Assembly: GCA_016713305.1 (NCBI GenBank)
Contig: JADJPK010000009.1
Location: 310,001 to 374,000 of the forward strand
DNA length: 64,000 nt
Source of the DNA: Betaproteobacteria bacterium
Lineage (GTDB): Bacteria > Pseudomonadota > Gammaproteobacteria > Burkholderiales > Ga0077523
Reading direction: 5' to 3'
The notes under the pieces were generated by a model, which saw only the letters and a list, made by a program, of their open reading frames with translations, searched no databases and was not told where the DNA came from. This document shows positions 55,342 to 63,830 of the stretch, piece after piece (position 1 is the first letter of the stretch; every line of letters starts with the position of its first letter). The translations under genes and the position numbers were made by a program.

Positions 55342-56538
55342 TCAGTCCTTCAACGCCTCCGGCATCCAGTGCCGCGATTTCCGGTCGGCACGGAAGAAGC
55401 ACTTGCCATGGCGCGCCAGCGCCTCGCCATCGATGTCGAAACCCAGCCCTGGCGCTGTCGGCGGCGTCAGCACACCGCGCTCGTGGGTCCACGGTCGCGC
55501 GAGCACGACGTCGCGCGCCTCGACCGTCCAGCCCGGCGGGCTCAGCGGGTACTCGAAGGGGCATTCGTTGGCGAACCCGGATCCGAGGAGGATCTGCAGA
55601 TTCACGGCGAAGCCCAGACCGTTGCTCCAGGTGTGCGGGGTGAAGCCGAGACCGTGCTGGCGGCACAGCGCGGCCACCTCCATGGTCTCGGCGATGCCGC
55701 CCGTCCACATGGCGTCAGGCTGGAAGATCCGGTAGCAGCGCTTCTCGATCATGTGGCGCAGCTCGGGCAAGCCCGCCGTGTGCAGTTCGCCGCCGGACAC
55801 GGGCACACGTGCGGAATACGCTGTGAGCGCCGCCATGTCGTCGAACCACTCCATGAAGAGCGGCTCCTCGATCCACGCCACGCCGACGTCCGCACAGGCG
55901 TCCGCAAAGCGCTTCGCACGCGCCAGATCCCACACGGGCCCCGGCGCGTTCTGCGTGAGCCGGAACGCCTGATTGCAGTCCACGGCGATCTTCATGCGCC
56001 CTTCCATGGCCCTCGCCGTTTCCTGCACCTGCCGAATGTCCACCGCTTCGTCGAAATCGTGCACACGGATCTTGAGGGTCCGGAAGCCCTCCTCGTAGCG
56101 CGCCCACGCCTCGTCGATGCGCGCGGCCGGATCCTTCACTTCGCCGGAAGAGGCGTACAGCGTGACCGGCACCGCCTTTCCACCGAGCAGCTCGTACACC
56201 GGCTTGCCCGCGAGCTTTCCCTTGATGTCCCAGAACGCCGGTTCGAGCCAGCCATTGCGCACGCCCAGCACGCCCATGATGTGGATGCATTCGCGCACGC
56301 GGCCGATATCCGTGGGGTCGGCTCCGAGGAAAAGATTGGCGACGGCATCGCCGATTCCCGCGCGTTCGCGGCCGCCGGCGGAGAACGCGCTCCAGCCTTC
56401 GATGCCGTCATCGGTGACGAACTGCGCAAGGTAGAACAGCGTGCTGCGGCGAGGCGGCCCGGGCACCCATGCAGGGGAGAAAGGCGCCGGCAACGGCCCG
56501 TTGACGAAATGAAGCGCAATGCGGTCTATGACCGGCAT
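55342..56538 (-). CDS. Mandelate racemase/muconate lactonizing-type enzyme (enolase superfamily)
   Basis: 398 residues from ATG 56538 (MPVIDRIALHF). An alpha/beta lid and a TIM barrel with superfamily metal ligands: IAVDCNQAF (Asp), WIEEPL (Glu), VSGGE (Glu), and PHTWSNGLG, whose His acts as base in the mandelate-racemase group. A KIRVHDF segment corresponds to the K-x-[K/R] position. Members abstract a proton next to a carboxylate, and are often acid-sugar or alpha-hydroxyacid dehydratases. It precedes a Bug protein and a divergent aminotransferase, so a catabolic cluster is likely; the substrate is unknown. Confidence 0.88.
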   Translation of the reverse strand: MPVIDRIALHFVNGPLPAPFSPAWVPGPPRRSTLFYLAQFVTDDGIEGWSAFSAGGRERAGIGDAVANLFLGADPTDIGRVRECIHIMGVLGVRNGWLEPAFWDIKGKLAGKPVYELLGGKAVPVTLYASSGEVKDPAARIDEAWARYEEGFRTLKIRVHDFDEAVDIRQVQETARAMEGRMKIAVDCNQAFRLTQNAPGPVWDLARAKRFADACADVGVAWIEEPLFMEWFDDMAALTAYSARVPVSGGELHTAGLPELRHMIEKRCYRIFQPDAMWTGGIAETMEVAALCRQHGLGFTPHTWSNGLGFAVNLQILLGSGFANECPFEYPLSPPGWTVEARDVVLARPWTHERGVLTPPTAPGLGFDIDGEALARHGKCFFRADRKSRHWMPEALKD

Positions 56539-56687
56539 CGTGTCGACTCCTGCATGGCAGACATGTCCCTGCGTCGGGTCCGGCCCATCCGGTTTCGAAC
56601 GCGCGGCCGCTGATATGTCAGCCGTCGACAAGCGGGGGATGTGGTGTAGTCTACCGCGCCGACAGAACACTTTTCCGAGGAGAACCG

Positions 56688-57923
56688 GTGGCTTCGACCC
56701 CCTTCGATTACACGGCGCTGCTGCGTGCCGACCTGCCCCCGGCGGCTGCCCGCTGGAACGGACTGCCACGCCATCACTTCGTGGGCGGCAACAACGACGA
56801 AGCCAGCGTGCCCGTGGACGATCTCGTGGCGGCGGCGGAACGGGTGCTGAGGCGCGACGGCCATGCGCTCGCGCTCTACGGATTGAAGAGCGGGCCTCTG
56901 GGATACCGGCCCCTGCGCGAGTTCATCGCCGCGAAGCTGCAACGCGAGGCCGCCATTGCCGTCTCGCCCGACGACATCCTCATCACGTCCGGATCGCTGC
57001 AGGGGCTCGACCTGGTCAATGCCGTGCTGCTCGCGCCGGGCGATACCGCGATCGTCGAGGAGATGACCTACGGTGGCGCCATCTCCCGCCTCAAGCGCCT
57101 CGGCGTGAACGTCGTGGGAGTCCCGGTCGACAAGGACGGCCTGAGCGCCGAAGCGCTGTCGCAGACGCTCGCGGAGCTTGCGGCAAAGGGCGTCCGTCCG
57201 AAGTACATCTACACCATTCCCACGGTCCAGAACCCGACGGCCACGGTGATGAGCGAAGGCCGCCGCAAGGAGATCATCGCGCTCTCGCGCCAGTACGGCG
57301 TGCCCATCTTCGAGGACGAGTGCTATTCGGATCTCGTGTGGGAAGGCCGCCGCCCGGCGGCCATGCGCGCCATGACCGACGACGGCAGCGTGATCCACAT
57401 CGGCTCGTTCTCGAAGTCCATCGCGCCCGCGCTGCGGGTGGGCTACATCGTCGCGGACTGGCCGGTGATGAGCCGCATCCTCGCGGTCAAGACAGACGCG
57501 GGTTCCGGGGCGCTGGAGCAGATGGTGCTCGCCGAGTTCTGCCCGAAGCACTTCGACACGCACGTGCAGACGCTGCGCTCGGTGCTCAAGGGCAAGCTGG
57601 ACGTGATGGTGGAATCGGTCCGCAGTCAGTTCGGCGAGACCGCCGACATCGAATTCGACTATCCGGCGGGAGGCATCTTCCTGTGGCTGAGGATGCCGGA
57701 CAGCGTGGACACGTCGCGGCTCGAACAGATCGCCCTGCGCGCCGGCGTGGCGATCAATCCGGGGGCGGAGTGGATGACCGATGCCGTGGGCGGACGCAAG
57801 CGGCTGCGCCTGTGTTTCGCGCATCCCACGCACGAGGTGATCCGCGAAGGCGTCGGCATGCTCGCGGAGATCTGCCGCCGCGAGTTCGGCGTGCCGCCGG
57901 TACCGGCCGGTGCGCATCGCTGA
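56688..57923 (+). CDS. PLP-dependent aminotransferase, class I/II (LysN/MocR-like)
   Basis: 411 residues from GTG 56688, preceded by GAGGAG. Fold-type I features: ALYGLKSGPLGYRPLR, ITSGSLQGLDL, YTIPTVQNPTATVMS, FEDECYSDLVW, and the PLP lysine in GSFSKSIAPALRVGYIV. No MocR-type HTH is attached. Divergent from the enolase-type gene (gap 149 nt), followed by a Bug protein gene after 36 nt. Would convert an amino acid to the matching keto acid; substrate unknown. Confidence 0.92.
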   Translation: MASTPFDYTALLRADLPPAAARWNGLPRHHFVGGNNDEASVPVDDLVAAAERVLRRDGHALALYGLKSGPLGYRPLREFIAAKLQREAAIAVSPDDILITSGSLQGLDLVNAVLLAPGDTAIVEEMTYGGAISRLKRLGVNVVGVPVDKDGLSAEALSQTLAELAAKGVRPKYIYTIPTVQNPTATVMSEGRRKEIIALSRQYGVPIFEDECYSDLVWEGRRPAAMRAMTDDGSVIHIGSFSKSIAPALRVGYIVADWPVMSRILAVKTDAGSGALEQMVLAEFCPKHFDTHVQTLRSVLKGKLDVMVESVRSQFGETADIEFDYPAGGIFLWLRMPDSVDTSRLEQIALRAGVAINPGAEWMTDAVGGRKRLRLCFAHPTHEVIREGVGMLAEICRREFGVPPVPAGAHR

Positions 57924-57959
57924 CGCCGTACTTTCCGCCCGAATCGCTCCGGAGCCCCC

Positions 57960-58967
57960 ATGCACGCCCCCTTCACCGCCGCAAGCCGTCTCGTTTCAGC
58001 CCTTCGCACGACCGCCCTGGGCCTGTGCGTCGCGATCGCTTCCTTCGTGCACGTGACGTCCGCCGCCGCACAGGAACTGCCGGATGTGATCCGTGTCGTC
58101 GTACCGCTCGCAGCCGGCAGCAGTCTCGATTCGCGCGCCCGGATGATCGCGGATGTCCTGGGAAAACGCCTGCAGCGGCGCGTGCTGGTGGAGAACAGGC
58201 CCGGCGCCGGCGGATCGGTGGGCACGCTCTATGTCGCCCGGGCGAAGCCGGACGGCGCCACGCTGCTGTTCGTCAACAGCAGCCACGTCATCAACCCGCA
58301 CATCTATCCCAACGCGGGCTACGACGCGCTCAAGGATTTCGTGCTGGTCTCGCCCGGTTACGACTCGGGCCTGGTCATCGTCGCCCATCCGGACATGAAA
58401 GTCGGGAGCGTGAAGGACCTGGTCGCGGCAGGCAAGGCGGCGCGCGAAGCCTTCTCCTTCGCCTCCAGCGGCACGGGCGGACTGCCGCACATCGCGATGG
58501 AGATGTTCACCGAGGCGGCCGGACTCGACATGGTCCACGTGCCCTACCGGGGAGACGGTCAGGCCATGACCGACGTGCTTCCGGGACGCGTGCCTCTCGT
58601 GGCGAGCGGCTACCCCGCCGCGGTGCCGCACGTGAAGGCCGGAAAGTTGCGCGCGCTTGCCGTGACGAGCAGCAAGCGCACCGGCATCCTGCCCGACGTT
58701 CCCACGGTCGCCGAAGCCGGCTATCCCGCCGCCACCCTCGATGTCTGGACCGCCTTCTTCGCTCCCGCGAAGACGTCCCCTGCCCTCGTGGAGCGCTACG
58801 GCAAGGAACTGCGCGCGGCCCTGGGCAACCCCGCCTTGCAGGAGCAGTTCACGGCGACCGGTGCGCAAGCGATGACCATGACCAACGCGGAGTTGACGGT
58901 GTTCATGGGCAAGGAATTCGAACGCTACGGGCGGATCGTGCGCAAGCTGGGGTTGAAGCCGGAGTAG
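57960..58967 (+). CDS. Bug/TctC-family tripartite transporter substrate-binding protein
   Basis: 335 residues from ATG 57960. Signal peptide (TALGLCVAIASFVHVTSAAA, about 18-37), then PDVIRVVVPLAAGSSLDSRAR, VENRPGAGGSVGT, VPYRGDGQAMTDVLPG and AVTSSKRTGILPDVPTVAE, typical of the TctC fold. It binds a carboxylate in the periplasm; the matching membrane proteins are not in the window. Follows the aminotransferase by 36 nt and is probably co-transcribed. Confidence 0.93.
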   Translation: MHAPFTAASRLVSALRTTALGLCVAIASFVHVTSAAAQELPDVIRVVVPLAAGSSLDSRARMIADVLGKRLQRRVLVENRPGAGGSVGTLYVARAKPDGATLLFVNSSHVINPHIYPNAGYDALKDFVLVSPGYDSGLVIVAHPDMKVGSVKDLVAAGKAAREAFSFASSGTGGLPHIAMEMFTEAAGLDMVHVPYRGDGQAMTDVLPGRVPLVASGYPAAVPHVKAGKLRALAVTSSKRTGILPDVPTVAEAGYPAATLDVWTAFFAPAKTSPALVERYGKELRAALGNPALQEQFTATGAQAMTMTNAELTVFMGKEFERYGRIVRKLGLKPE

Positions 58968-59035
58968 CGGCGAGAACAAGACGCCGGCCCCGGCAGGAGC
59001 GGCCGCAGGTCACCGGCGCGCGCCCGAAGCCAGGC

Positions 59036-59320
59036 TCAACGCGACCGCAGCCTCCTCACCTCTTCGAGAAGATCCGCCACGAACGCCGCGAGTTCGGGCG
59101 AGGCGTCGAAATGGCGTTCGAGGAGCAGCAGATCGCGCGCACGGCGCAGTTCCCGCGCCGAGAAGCGCCACTCCGGGCGGTCCAGAGCAAGGGGCAGCAG
59201 ACCCTCGCCGACGCGCTCGACGATCCACTCGCGTTCGATGGCGCAGACCGCCGCGAACTGATCCAGCGTGAGACAGGCTTCCTCCAGGAGGTCGGCCAGC
59301 AGGATGTCTTCTTGTCGCAT
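59036..59320 (-). CDS. cbpM: Chaperone modulator CbpM
   Basis: 94 residues from ATG 59320. The short MerR-like helical protein (LADLLEEACLTLDQFAAVCAIEREWIVERV, WRFSARELRRARDLLLLERHF) matches CbpM, the modulator that inhibits the DnaJ-like CbpA. It begins 11 nt after the CbpA stop on the same strand, the usual cbpAM operon order. Confidence 0.85.
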   Translation of the reverse strand: MRQEDILLADLLEEACLTLDQFAAVCAIEREWIVERVGEGLLPLALDRPEWRFSARELRRARDLLLLERHFDASPELAAFVADLLEEVRRLRSR

Positions 59321-59331
59321 GTCGTCGTCCC

Positions 59332-60279
59332 TCACGCCCGCGGATCGAAGGCCAACTCGCGGGCCATGGTCTCGTACAGTTCGCGCGCCTTGGGCGTGGT
59401 GGCCGAAGGCAGCACCACCTGCAGTTCCAGCAGCAGATCGCCAGGTGGCTCGCCGGGAATGCCCTTGCCGCGCACGCGCAGTTGCTTGCCGCTCTGCGCG
59501 CCTCCAGGAATGCGCACCTTCAGCGATCCGCCATCCGGCAGACCGACGGCCACGACACCGCCCAGCGCGGCTTCCCACGGCGCGACCCGCAGGTGCCGGT
59601 GGACATCGCGTTCCACCACCCGGAAATCAGGGTGCGGACGGAACTGAACCTCGAGGTAGAGATCTCCGGCGCGGCCGCCGCCGAACCCGGGATTGCCCTG
59701 CCCGGAGAGGCGGATCATCTGTCCCGGCTTCACGCCCTTGGGAATCTGCACGTTCAGCGTCCGGGTCTCCAGCACCATCCGGCCCCGGTCATCCAGCTTG
59801 GGCACGCGCAGCGAGATCTGCCGTGCTCCGCCCCGGTAGGCATCCTCCAGGTCGAGCATCACTGAGGCGTGATGGTCTTCCCCTCGGTCGGGCGCGGCAC
59901 GCCGCCCGCCTCTGTGCTCGCGGGCTCCCGTGCGGGCGAAAAGTTCGGAGAAGAAATCGCTGAAATCGCCGGCACCCATCCCGCCCATGCCATCGAAACC
60001 CCGCCCGCTGAACTCGAACCCGCTGCCCCAGTCGGGCGGCGGCTGGAAATCCTGACCGGCACGGTAGTTGGAGCCGAGCCGGTCGTAGGCCGCCCGCTTC
60101 TCGGGATCGGAGAGCACCGTGTAGGCCTCGTTGACTTCCTTCATCCGGGCCTCGGCGTTCTTTTCCTTCGAGACGTCCGGGTGGTATTTGCGGGCGAGCT
60201 TGCGGAAGGCCTTCTTGATGTCGTCGGCCGTCGCGTCGCGGGCCACGCCCAGCGTCTCGTAGTAGTCCTTGAAGTCCAC
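59332..60279 (-). CDS. cbpA: Curved-DNA-binding DnaJ-like co-chaperone CbpA
   Basis: 315 residues from GTG 60279, preceded by AGGAGG. J domain 1-65 with the HPD motif (KYHPDVS) that stimulates DnaK; Gly-rich linker ([12 protein letters not shown]); two DnaJ C-terminal domains ([30 protein letters not shown]). No zinc finger, as expected for CbpA. The alternative ATG 60297 lies further from the site. It is read from a sigma-32-like promoter facing left, with cbpM after it. Confidence 0.93.
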   Translation of the reverse strand: MDFKDYYETLGVARDATADDIKKAFRKLARKYHPDVSKEKNAEARMKEVNEAYTVLSDPEKRAAYDRLGSNYRAGQDFQPPPDWGSGFEFSGRGFDGMGGMGAGDFSDFFSELFARTGAREHRGGRRAAPDRGEDHHASVMLDLEDAYRGGARQISLRVPKLDDRGRMVLETRTLNVQIPKGVKPGQMIRLSGQGNPGFGGGRAGDLYLEVQFRPHPDFRVVERDVHRHLRVAPWEAALGGVVAVGLPDGGSLKVRIPGGAQSGKQLRVRGKGIPGEPPGDLLLELQVVLPSATTPKARELYETMARELAFDPRA

Positions 60280-60353
60280 GCACCCCTCCTTCGCCAAGCC
60301 GGTACGCGCAAGCGTTCGCCGCGCCCGTCACGGTGGATGTTCAACTCTCTCTC

Positions 60354-60382
60354 AGATGGTGCCGGCCAGGGTCGGCGTCAAG
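60354..60382 (-). promoter_or_regulatory. Sigma-32-like promoter of cbpA
   Basis: On the minus strand CTTGACG (-35, 60382-60376), 14-bp spacer, CACCATCT (-10, 60361-60354). Compare the heat-shock consensus CTTGAAA/CCCCATNT. It reads into cbpA-cbpM. Confidence 0.6.
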
Positions 60383-60427
60383 GGCCGGCATCCGCCGGGT
60401 CGCATGGCCGGGCGACCCGTCCGGGCT

Positions 60428-60456
60428 ATTGAAACCGGAAGCGGGCGACCCGATCT
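60428..60456 (+). promoter_or_regulatory. Sigma-32-like promoter of the Hsp20 genes
   Basis: ATTGAAA (-35, 60428-60434), 14-bp spacer, CCCGATCT (-10, 60449-60456). Close to CTTGAAA/CCCCATNT. About 65 nt upstream of the Hsp20 start; leaves a 5' leader of about 60 nt. Confidence 0.55.
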
Positions 60457-60523
60457 TCGGCGTCGAGCGCAAGGACAGACACCCCATGCGCTTCCCCGTT
60501 CAACGGACATTGGAGAAATGGCC

Positions 60524-60961
60524 ATGTATCGATCCCTGTTTCCCCGCGATGTCTTCGCCGAACTGGATCGCCTGCAGCGCGGTCTGCAGCAGGCGTTCGA
60601 CGACACGCCCAGCATCCGCGGCGTCGGCCGTGGCGGTTATCCCGCGCTCAACGTGGGCGGCACTCCCCAGGCGGTGGAGATCTACGCCTTCGCCCCGGGC
60701 CTCGACCCGGCGTCGGTGGACATCAACCTCGAGCGCGGCGTGCTCACTGTCTCAGGCACACGGCAGGAATCGCTCCCCGCGTCCGACGAGAAGACAACGC
60801 TGCACGTGGGCGAGCGCTTCTCAGGCAAGTTCCGCCGCGTGGTGAGCCTGCCTGACGACATCGATCCCGAAGGCGTCACGGCCGCCTACCGCGATGGCGT
60901 GTTGCGCATCACCGCGCGCCGCCGTGAATCGGCGCAGCCGCGCCGCATCGACATCCAGTGA
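60524..60961 (+). CDS. Small heat-shock protein (Hsp20/alpha-crystallin family)
   Basis: 145 residues from ATG 60524 (MYRSLFPRDVF), eight bases after GGAG; an ATG six bases earlier is too near the site. Alpha-crystallin domain from about 45 to 138: NVGGTPQAVEIYAFAPGLDP, LTVSGTRQ, FSGKFRRVVSLPDDID, YRDGVLRITARR. It holds unfolding proteins for DnaK/DnaJ. First of two tandem Hsp20 genes; a short C-terminal tail follows the domain. Confidence 0.93.
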   Translation: MYRSLFPRDVFAELDRLQRGLQQAFDDTPSIRGVGRGGYPALNVGGTPQAVEIYAFAPGLDPASVDINLERGVLTVSGTRQESLPASDEKTTLHVGERFSGKFRRVVSLPDDIDPEGVTAAYRDGVLRITARRRESAQPRRIDIQ

Positions 60962-60974
60962 CCTGGAGGACACC

Positions 60975-61346
60975 ATGACACAGACCCCGACTCAACAACG
61001 CAATGCGCGCGACGACGTCGCCCTGCTCCCGCCGGTCGACGTGATCGAGGACGCAGCCGGCATCACCCTCTTTGCCGATCTTCCCGGCGTCCCGCGCGAC
61101 AAGCTCAATCTCAACGTGGAAGCGGATACGCTCACCATCGAAGGCGAGATCGCGGTGGAACTGCCTCAGGCCATGTCGGCCAGCCATGTCGAAGTCGGCT
61201 ATCCGCGCTATCGACGCGCGTTCACGCTGAGCCGCGAACTGGACCCCTCCGGCATTTCCGCGGAACTGAAGGATGGCGTGCTCAAGCTGCGGATTCCCAA
61301 GGCCCCGCACGCGCAACCGCGACGCATCGAAGTCACGGCAGCGTAA
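60975..61346 (+). CDS. Small heat-shock protein (Hsp20/alpha-crystallin family)
   Basis: 123 residues from ATG 60975, preceded by TGGAGGA, 13 nt after the previous gene. Alpha-crystallin domain with DVIEDAAGITLFADLPGVPRD, LTIEGEI, YRRAFTLSRELD and LKDGVLKLRIPK. Both partners probably form hetero-oligomers. Followed by a large palindrome before the convergent Bug gene. Confidence 0.93.
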   Translation: MTQTPTQQRNARDDVALLPPVDVIEDAAGITLFADLPGVPRDKLNLNVEADTLTIEGEIAVELPQAMSASHVEVGYPRYRRAFTLSRELDPSGISAELKDGVLKLRIPKAPHAQPRRIEVTAA

Positions 61347-61360
61347 CTTCCTCTGCCTCA

Positions 61361-61426
61361 GGCAAAAGACAAGACCTGACCCCGATTCTGACCCCAACGA
61401 ATCGGGGTCAGGTCTTGTCTTTTGCC
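61361..61426. terminator. Perfect 28-bp inverted repeat between convergent genes
   Basis: Left arm 61361-61388 (starts GGCAAAAGACAAGACCTGAC), 10-nt loop TGACCCCAAC, right arm 61399-61426, perfectly complementary. It lies 15 nt after the Hsp20 stop and ends 4 nt before the stop of the Bug gene, so it may end transcripts from both sides; its T-run is interrupted. The arms carry GGGTCAGGTCTTG, the REP-like core also found in the island repeats. Confidence 0.8.
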
Positions 61427-61430
61427 CCCT

Positions 61431-62399
61431 TCAGTCGAGTGACGCGCCGGATTCCTTGACGATCCTGGCCCAGCGGGGCAGTTCGTCCCGGATCGATGCC
61501 GCCAGCTGCGCTGCGGTTCCGAAGCGTGCCTCGCAACCTTGCGCGGCGAGCTTCTCCTTTACATCCTGAGCGTCCAACACCTGTTGAAGCGCTGCGCCCA
61601 GACGCGTCACGATGCCCTTGGGCGTTCCGGCAGGCGCCAGGACGCCATACCACGGCGTCGAACCGAATCCCTTGAGCGTCTCGCCGATGGTCGGCACATC
61701 CGGCAGCGCCGCTAGACGCGAAACGTTGACGACCCCCAGCACTTTCAGCTTTCCCGTCTGGATGAAACTCAGCGATGCCGGGACGCTGACGACCGCGAGC
61801 GGGATCTGACCTGCGACGACGTCCGTCACCGCTGCGGCGGCCCCCTTGTACGGCACGTGGACGAGATCGATGCCCGCGGCCTTCTGCAGCATTTCTCCGA
61901 TGAGGTGATTGAGCGTTCCGTGTCCGACAGACGCGTAGTTCAGCGTGCCGGGGGCCGCGCGAGCCGCTGTGATGAGCTCGTTGATGGATGACGGCCCGAA
62001 CGAGCGATTCGCGACCAGCAGGTACCCGGCAGTGGCCACGGTCCCCACCGGCTCGAAGTCCTTGACCGGATCGAAGCCGGTGGACCGATACAGTGCCGGA
62101 TTGATGACCAGCATGCTGTTCGCGGTGAGCAGCAGTGTGTGCCCGTCGGGCCGGGCATGCGCCACGTGCGCCGTGCCGATGTTCCCGCCGGCTCCGGGCC
62201 GGTTTTCCACGACGACGGACTTGCCGAGAACTGCGGCGAGCTTCTGCGCGACGATGCGGCCGATGGTGTCGTTCGCTCCGCCGGCAGCCTGGGGCACGAT
62301 CATGGTAACCGTCCGCGATGGGTAGACGGTGTCTTGCGCGCAGGCAATCGTGGGTAACAGCAGCAGCGACAGGACGGCGGCAAGTCTTCCGAACTTCAC
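61431..62399 (-). CDS. Bug/TctC-family tripartite transporter substrate-binding protein
   Basis: 322 residues from GTG 62399, preceded by GGAGGTGA. Signal peptide (LAAVLSLLLLPTIACA, about 5-21), then YPSRTVTMIVPQAAGG, VENRPGAGGNIGT, VPYKGAAAAVTDVVAGQ, LKVLGVVNVSRLAALPDVPT, all typical. Third member of the family in the window. Divergent from the alcohol-dehydrogenase-like gene, which may process the same substrate. Confidence 0.93.
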   Translation of the reverse strand: MKFGRLAAVLSLLLLPTIACAQDTVYPSRTVTMIVPQAAGGANDTIGRIVAQKLAAVLGKSVVVENRPGAGGNIGTAHVAHARPDGHTLLLTANSMLVINPALYRSTGFDPVKDFEPVGTVATAGYLLVANRSFGPSSINELITAARAAPGTLNYASVGHGTLNHLIGEMLQKAAGIDLVHVPYKGAAAAVTDVVAGQIPLAVVSVPASLSFIQTGKLKVLGVVNVSRLAALPDVPTIGETLKGFGSTPWYGVLAPAGTPKGIVTRLGAALQQVLDAQDVKEKLAAQGCEARFGTAAQLAASIRDELPRWARIVKESGASLD

Positions 62400-62562
62400 G
62401 GGGTCACCTCCGGCAGCACACAGGGGCGTCTATGATGACGGAGAACAGGCAGCCGATGAGCGCTCCCGCCCGCAGTCGCGAGACGGTCCCGCACCGGGCG
62501 CCCGGCCCCTTCCCCCTTCCGCGCAACCGCAGCGCGGGTCGAACCACGAGGAGAACGACACG

Positions 62563-63582
62563 ATGACCGGCAATACCATGGCCGCGCTGGAGGCGCGCGA
62601 TTTCTCGATCGCTTCGCTGGCGCTCGGCCGCCGCCCGATTCCGGAAGCCCGGCGCGGCGAGATCCTGATCCACCTGAAGGCCGCCAGCCTCAATTACCGC
62701 GACCTTGCCATCCTGGTCCAGAAGTACCTGCCGAACCTCCCGCTGCCCTACGTGCCCGCGTCCGACGCCTGCGGAGAAGTCGTGGCGGTCGGCCCGGAAG
62801 TCACCCGCTTCAAGGTGGGCGACCGCGTGATGCCCATCTATACGCAGACCTGGTACGACGGTTACCCGACGCCCGAGATGCGCACCCAGCGTACGCTCGG
62901 CGGTCCGCTGTCCGGCGTGCTGCAGGAGTACATCGCCGTGCCAGCCGAGGATGCCGTGAGCGTTCCCGCCCACCTGACGGATGCGGAAGCCGCCACGCTG
63001 CCCATCGCCGCGCTCACGGCGTGGTCGACGTTGCAGGAAGGAGGCGTCAAGCCGGGCGCCTCGGTGCTGGTCCAGGGCACGGGCGGTGTCGCGATCTTCG
63101 CGCTGCAGTTCGCCAGGCTGGCCGGCGCCCGGGTCATCGCGCTCTCGTCGAGCGACGAGAAGCTGGCACGCGTGCGCGACCTGGGCGCGGAAACCGGCAT
63201 CAACTACCGCACGAACCCCGACTGGCATCTGGCCGTCAAGGAAGCCACGGGCGGGCGCGGAGTCGACATCGTCGTGGAAACGGCGGGCGGCACCCTGGAG
63301 AAATCGCTGGCCTCGCTCGCGTTCGGGGGCTTCGTGGGAGTCGTGGGTTTCGTGGCCGGATACCGGGCCGACATCCCGCTGCGCGCCGTCCTGGGGCCGA
63401 TGATCCGCATCCAGGGGATCGCGGTGGGATCGCGTGCCCGCTTCGAAGCGATGAACCGCGCCATCGCCGCGCACGGTCTGCGGCCGGTGGTGGATTCCCG
63501 CTTTCCGCTGGCGCGCGGCGCGGAGGCCTTCCAGCACCTTCAGGACGGCAAGCACTTCGGCAAGGTGGTGATCGACCTCTGA
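62563..63582 (+). CDS. MDR-superfamily alcohol dehydrogenase/quinone oxidoreductase-like protein
   Basis: 339 residues from ATG 62563, preceded by GAGGAG. GroES-like N-terminal domain (LKAASLNYRDLAIL, PYVPASDACGEVVAVGPEV, KVGDRVMP) and a Rossmann domain (QGTGGVAIFALQFARLAGARVIALSSS). The zinc ligand Cys of classic ADHs is replaced (LNYRDL) and the four structural Cys are absent, so a zinc-independent NAD(P)H-dependent reductase is likely. Divergent from the Bug gene. Confidence 0.9.
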   Translation: MTGNTMAALEARDFSIASLALGRRPIPEARRGEILIHLKAASLNYRDLAILVQKYLPNLPLPYVPASDACGEVVAVGPEVTRFKVGDRVMPIYTQTWYDGYPTPEMRTQRTLGGPLSGVLQEYIAVPAEDAVSVPAHLTDAEAATLPIAALTAWSTLQEGGVKPGASVLVQGTGGVAIFALQFARLAGARVIALSSSDEKLARVRDLGAETGINYRTNPDWHLAVKEATGGRGVDIVVETAGGTLEKSLASLAFGGFVGVVGFVAGYRADIPLRAVLGPMIRIQGIAVGSRARFEAMNRAIAAHGLRPVVDSRFPLARGAEAFQHLQDGKHFGKVVIDL

Positions 63583-63830
63583 GCGGGTGCCGGCCGCAGC
63601 CCGGTGCCACGGCCGGCAGCGGACCCGTGCCGCGATTCCCGCCACCCCGGACGGGAGCAATCCCGGTCCCGCGGGTCCCCCGTCGTCTCGCACTCCGTTA
63701 ACATTCGCGGTTTTCCACCCTGGGCGAACCGGCCCCGGGGCGTGTTTTCCGTGCAGCCTCCGGCCGCGAGAACGACCCGCCTCCGGCCCCCGATCCGGCC
63801 GGGATTCACGGACACACCGGAGCAGCAGCC

